Of a DNA stretch of 64,000 bases, positions 61,342 through 64,000 are shown piece after piece (the first letter of the stretch is position 1; each line of letters opens with the position of its first letter). The notes beneath the pieces are model-generated. The model ran no database searches, was not told the DNA's origin, and saw only the letters and a program-made list of their open reading frames with translations. The position numbers and the translations under genes are program-made. Source of the DNA: Paraburkholderia domus (GTDB taxonomy: Bacteria > Pseudomonadota > Gammaproteobacteria > Burkholderiales > Burkholderiaceae); NCBI RefSeq assembly GCF_905220705.1, contig NZ_CAJNAT010000008.1:1-64000 (forward strand), read 5' to 3'.

Positions 61342-62295
61342 TTAAACAAGCAAAGTCAAGGTATCGAACAGCGCAAGGTCTTCTTTCCTGGCCGATCGTG
61401 CATGCTTGCGGATCACTTGCAGCAGACACTCAATAAAGCAACGGGCCGCGCCGCCGAGCGTGCTGTTTCGACGCGTGACAATGCTCAGTTGTCGCGAATC
61501 GAACTTCTCATTCAGCGCGAGCGCCACCAGTTGACCTTGAAACAGCGGCGCGGTCTGGAGGACGGTTGGGCACCATGTGCACATGTCGGCGCGCTCAACC
61601 AGCATCTGCAGTGTTCCTAGCGACTGTGCCCGCACAATGCGGCTCGCTTCAATCTGCGCCCCATGGCGCGTGAACAGATACTCGATAAGCGCGTCCTGAC
61701 CGTCAGGCGCGAAATTCAATGCCCAGTCCTGATCCAGCAATTCATGAACCGAACGGCAGTGCTGACGCGGATGCCCCCGGCGAACCATCACGGCCGTCTC
61801 GTAGTTTAAAACCGGTTCGCAGGAAAACTCCTGAGTGGCAGTAGACGGATGCAACTGCCCGATCACAAAGTCCATGTCGCCTGCTCGCAAAAGCGGCTGC
61901 GCAACGGCCATCAGGCTCTCGAACAGTTCCAGTTGAATATCGGGCATTCGCTTGCGAAACAGCAATACCGTCTCGGCCAGAAACGTCAACGTGATCCACG
62001 GTGTCACACCAACGCTAAGCCTTCCCTCAGCCCGGCCGCGAAATCTTGCCAGGTCGTTCTGCGCGTGCTCCAACTGATTGAGGACCAGTCTCGCGTGCGT
62101 TAGCAACGTCTTGCCATATTCGGTAAAGCTGATCCCTTCGGGCGCACGTATCAGCAACGGCAGTTGTTCGGTGGCTTCGAGTTCGCGCAGCGAGCGCGTG
62201 ACTGCGGCCTGAGAAATCCCCAATGACCGTGCTGCCGCCCGGATGCTGCCCGTTTCCGCACTCGCGACCAACGCCTGCAATTGATGAATCTTCAC
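61342..62295 (-). CDS. LysR-family transcriptional regulator
   Basis: 317 residues from GTG 62295 (MKIHQLQALVASAETGSIRA, QAAVTRSLRELEA, TEYGKTLL); substrate domain about 90-300. The frame opens upstream at 62328, but the KIHQLQ register is the typical LysR start. It is divergent from the amidohydrolase-ABC operon (165 bases between) and is its likely regulator. Confidence 0.9.
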   Translation of the reverse strand: MKIHQLQALVASAETGSIRAAARSLGISQAAVTRSLRELEATEQLPLLIRAPEGISFTEYGKTLLTHARLVLNQLEHAQNDLARFRGRAEGRLSVGVTPWITLTFLAETVLLFRKRMPDIQLELFESLMAVAQPLLRAGDMDFVIGQLHPSTATQEFSCEPVLNYETAVMVRRGHPRQHCRSVHELLDQDWALNFAPDGQDALIEYLFTRHGAQIEASRIVRAQSLGTLQMLVERADMCTWCPTVLQTAPLFQGQLVALALNEKFDSRQLSIVTRRNSTLGGAARCFIECLLQVIRKHARSARKEDLALFDTLTLLV

Positions 62296-62459
62296 GAAAC
62301 CACCCCGACAACAAATGGTTGTCAGCATAACAAAACTGCGGCTTCACCCTCGAAATTTAGCTGAATAGCATTCCGTCCAGTGCTGACAGTTGCGACGCCC
62401 AAAGCCCGGACGGCCGGGCGCGGCGACCGGATCTTTCCGCTCTTCAAAGGACTTCATCG

Positions 62460-63686
62460 ATGGTTAAAGACTTCGTTTTGCCCGGCATCGCCGCCATTCA
62501 GGAGGAAATGATCGGCTTGCGCCGCCGCATTCACGCATATCCGGAACTCGGCTTTCAGGAAGTCGCAACCGGTGAACTGGTCGCCGAATGCCTGAGCAAG
62601 TGGGGCTATCAGGTCACGCGCGCCATCGGTAAAACCGGCGTGGTCGGCACACTAAAGAACGGACAAGGGCCGTCCCTCGGATTGCGCGCCGATATGGACG
62701 CGCTTCCCATCCACGAAACGACCGGCTTGCCTCATGCCAGCAGGAACGAAGGCATCATGCACGCATGTGGCCATGACGGACATACGGCCACGCTGTTGGC
62801 CGCAGCAAAGTACCTGGCCGAAACGCGGGCGTTCTCCGGCAGGCTGAACCTGATCTTCCAACCCGCTGAAGAAGGCCTCGGCGGCGCGCAAAAGATGATG
62901 GAAGACGGACTCTTCGAACGCTTTCCGTGCGATGCCGTTTTCGCGCTCCACAACGTTCCGGGTTATCCGGCAGGTCATCTGGGCTTCTTTAGCGGCGCAT
63001 TCATGGCCTCAGCCGACACCGTCACCGTGCGGGTGGTGGGTCGCGGCGGCCACGGCGCCGTACCGGACAAGACGATTGATCCGATCGTCGTATGCGCGTC
63101 GATCGTGACTGCGCTGCAAAGTATTGTGTCGCGTAATGTGAGCCCGCGCGATCTTGCCATCATCAGCGTCGGGTCGATTCATGCAGGCGTCGCGTCGAAT
63201 GTGATCCCGTCATCGGCGCAGATGCTGTTGACCGTGCGCGCGCTTGCGCCGGATGTTCGGGACCTGCTAGAGCGCAGGATTTGCGAACTCGTCCACGGGC
63301 AGGCGGCGAGTTTCGGCGCACAGGCGGAGATCGACTACGTCAGGTGTCATCCAGTGCTGATCAATCACCGCACGGAAACGGATTTCGCGCGCCAGGTGGC
63401 GGCGGACTGGTTCGGCACGCAGTCCATGATTGACGGCCTCGAACCCTTCACCGCCAGCGAAGACTTCGCATGCATGCTCGAACAATGCCCGGGCAGTTAC
63501 CTCGTGATCGGCAATGGCGACGGCGAACGCAGTTGCGCACTACACCACTCCGGCTACGACTTCAACGACGACTGCCTGGCCGTGGGCGCCACCTATTGGG
63601 TCAAGCTGACCGAACGTTTTCTGGCAAAACCTGTGCGTACGGAACCTAAGCAGTTCAACAACGACGTTGAGGAGAAACACACGTGA
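62460..63686 (+). CDS. M20-family amidohydrolase (hippurate hydrolase / aminoacylase type)
   Basis: 408 residues. Zinc-binding and catalytic motifs: RADMDALPIHE, HACGHDGHTATLLAAA, and EEGLGGAQKM after FQPA. The dimerisation (lid) domain is about residues 185-290. It hydrolyses N-acylated amino acids or similar amides in the cytoplasm. It is translationally coupled to the next gene (GTGA), an amino-acid ABC binding protein, so uptake and hydrolysis of one compound is likely. Confidence 0.9.
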   Translation: MVKDFVLPGIAAIQEEMIGLRRRIHAYPELGFQEVATGELVAECLSKWGYQVTRAIGKTGVVGTLKNGQGPSLGLRADMDALPIHETTGLPHASRNEGIMHACGHDGHTATLLAAAKYLAETRAFSGRLNLIFQPAEEGLGGAQKMMEDGLFERFPCDAVFALHNVPGYPAGHLGFFSGAFMASADTVTVRVVGRGGHGAVPDKTIDPIVVCASIVTALQSIVSRNVSPRDLAIISVGSIHAGVASNVIPSSAQMLLTVRALAPDVRDLLERRICELVHGQAASFGAQAEIDYVRCHPVLINHRTETDFARQVAADWFGTQSMIDGLEPFTASEDFACMLEQCPGSYLVIGNGDGERSCALHHSGYDFNDDCLAVGATYWVKLTERFLAKPVRTEPKQFNNDVEEKHT

Positions 63687-64000
63687 AGAAGACACTTACA
63701 GCAATCTCGATCGCTTTGATGGCGCTGTCCGGTGCCGCCAGTGCCGCCGACTGGTCCGGCAAGGAGATCCGGCTGGCGGTTGACCCAACTTACCCGCCGC
63801 TGGAGTTCAAGACGCCGGACGGAAAAATGACCGGCTTTGGCGTGGACATCGCCAATGCGCTCTGTGCCGAGCTTCATGCGCGGTGCGTATGGGTCGAAAC
63901 CAGCTTCGACGGCATGATCCCCGGACTGTTGGCGAGAAAATTCGATGCGATCTCGTCTTCGATGACCATCACACCCAAGCGCATGCAGCAGATCGCGTTC
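63683..64000 (+). CDS. amino-acid ABC transporter substrate-binding protein (partial)
   Basis: 106 codons to the window edge, frame open. GTG start in GTGA overlapping the previous stop, with GAGGAG upstream. A signal peptide (ALMALSGAASAADW) is followed by IRLAVDPTYPPLEFKTPDGK and SFDGMIPGLLARKFDAISSS, the signature of lysine/arginine/ornithine (family 3) binding proteins. It probably starts an ABC transporter whose permease and ATPase lie beyond the window. Confidence 0.9.
   Translation, partial: MKKTLTAISIALMALSGAASAADWSGKEIRLAVDPTYPPLEFKTPDGKMTGFGVDIANALCAELHARCVWVETSFDGMIPGLLARKFDAISSSMTITPKRMQQIAF

Noticed and set aside
1..64000. tRNA, rRNA or CRISPR array
   Set aside because: No cloverleaf with a GTTCGA-type loop, no rRNA sequence, and no short repeats with regular spacers were seen by eye.

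Overview
The window looks like a chromosomal segment from a Burkholderiaceae bacterium, most likely Paraburkholderia. The support is the high GC content, three Burkholderia-type trimeric porins, five LysR regulators, an ASST-like protein, a phasin/PhaB pair, and small proteins I associate with this group. No rRNA, tRNA or CRISPR array was seen.

Layout. 1-5.8 kb is a lower-GC accessory patch, bracketed by inward-facing 5' fragments of one IS1182-like transposase. It holds unknown membrane proteins, an HxlR regulator with a 27-bp perfect operator divergent from a tautomerase, and two small coupled ORFs. 5.9-9.4 kb has two overlapping hypothetical ORFs, repeats and a rearranged MFS transporter locus (chimeric full gene plus truncated 5' copy). 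9.4-13.9 kb holds a domain-permuted aconitase, a LysR and an Amt transporter. 14.4-19.8 kb encodes a three-subunit FAD/cytochrome c sugar (gluconate-type) dehydrogenase behind a LacI-type palindrome, followed by a porin. 19.9-24.5 kb has an XRE regulator, a CMD-family protein and LigAB extradiol dioxygenase divergent from a LysR with two HTH domains.

24.8-37.9 kb holds two small exported proteins, a chemoreceptor, two porins, an orphan NitT/TauT binding protein, a hairpin cluster, a PHB-related set (small membrane protein, phaB, phasin), an NCS2 permease, a beta-propeller ASST-like protein, a LysR and a GNAT. 37.8-45.3 kb has a TPR-glycosyltransferase and a copper uptake cluster (DUF2946, TonB receptor, PepSY protein, PCuAC chaperone). 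45.5-48.3 kb has a DeoR-MFS pair and a fatty acid hydroxylase-family protein.

48.6-51.5 kb is the most unusual locus: a cyclic-nucleotide-binding/HTH/FliG-C-like fusion, a MotA-like and a MotB/OmpA-like protein in one apparent operon with no other flagellar genes. It looks like a stand-alone ion-driven stator with its own nucleotide-sensing rotor-like partner. 51.7-53.9 kb has a HAD phosphatase, an inner-membrane protein with an OmpA-like tail, and a second copy of a small protein family seen at 31.8 kb. 54.2-61.2 kb is a ribose/nucleoside salvage locus: lipoprotein nucleoside hydrolase, ribokinase, RbsC, RbsA, RbsB and a divergent LysR. The window ends with a LysR divergent from an M20 amidohydrolase coupled to an amino-acid ABC binding protein that runs off the end.
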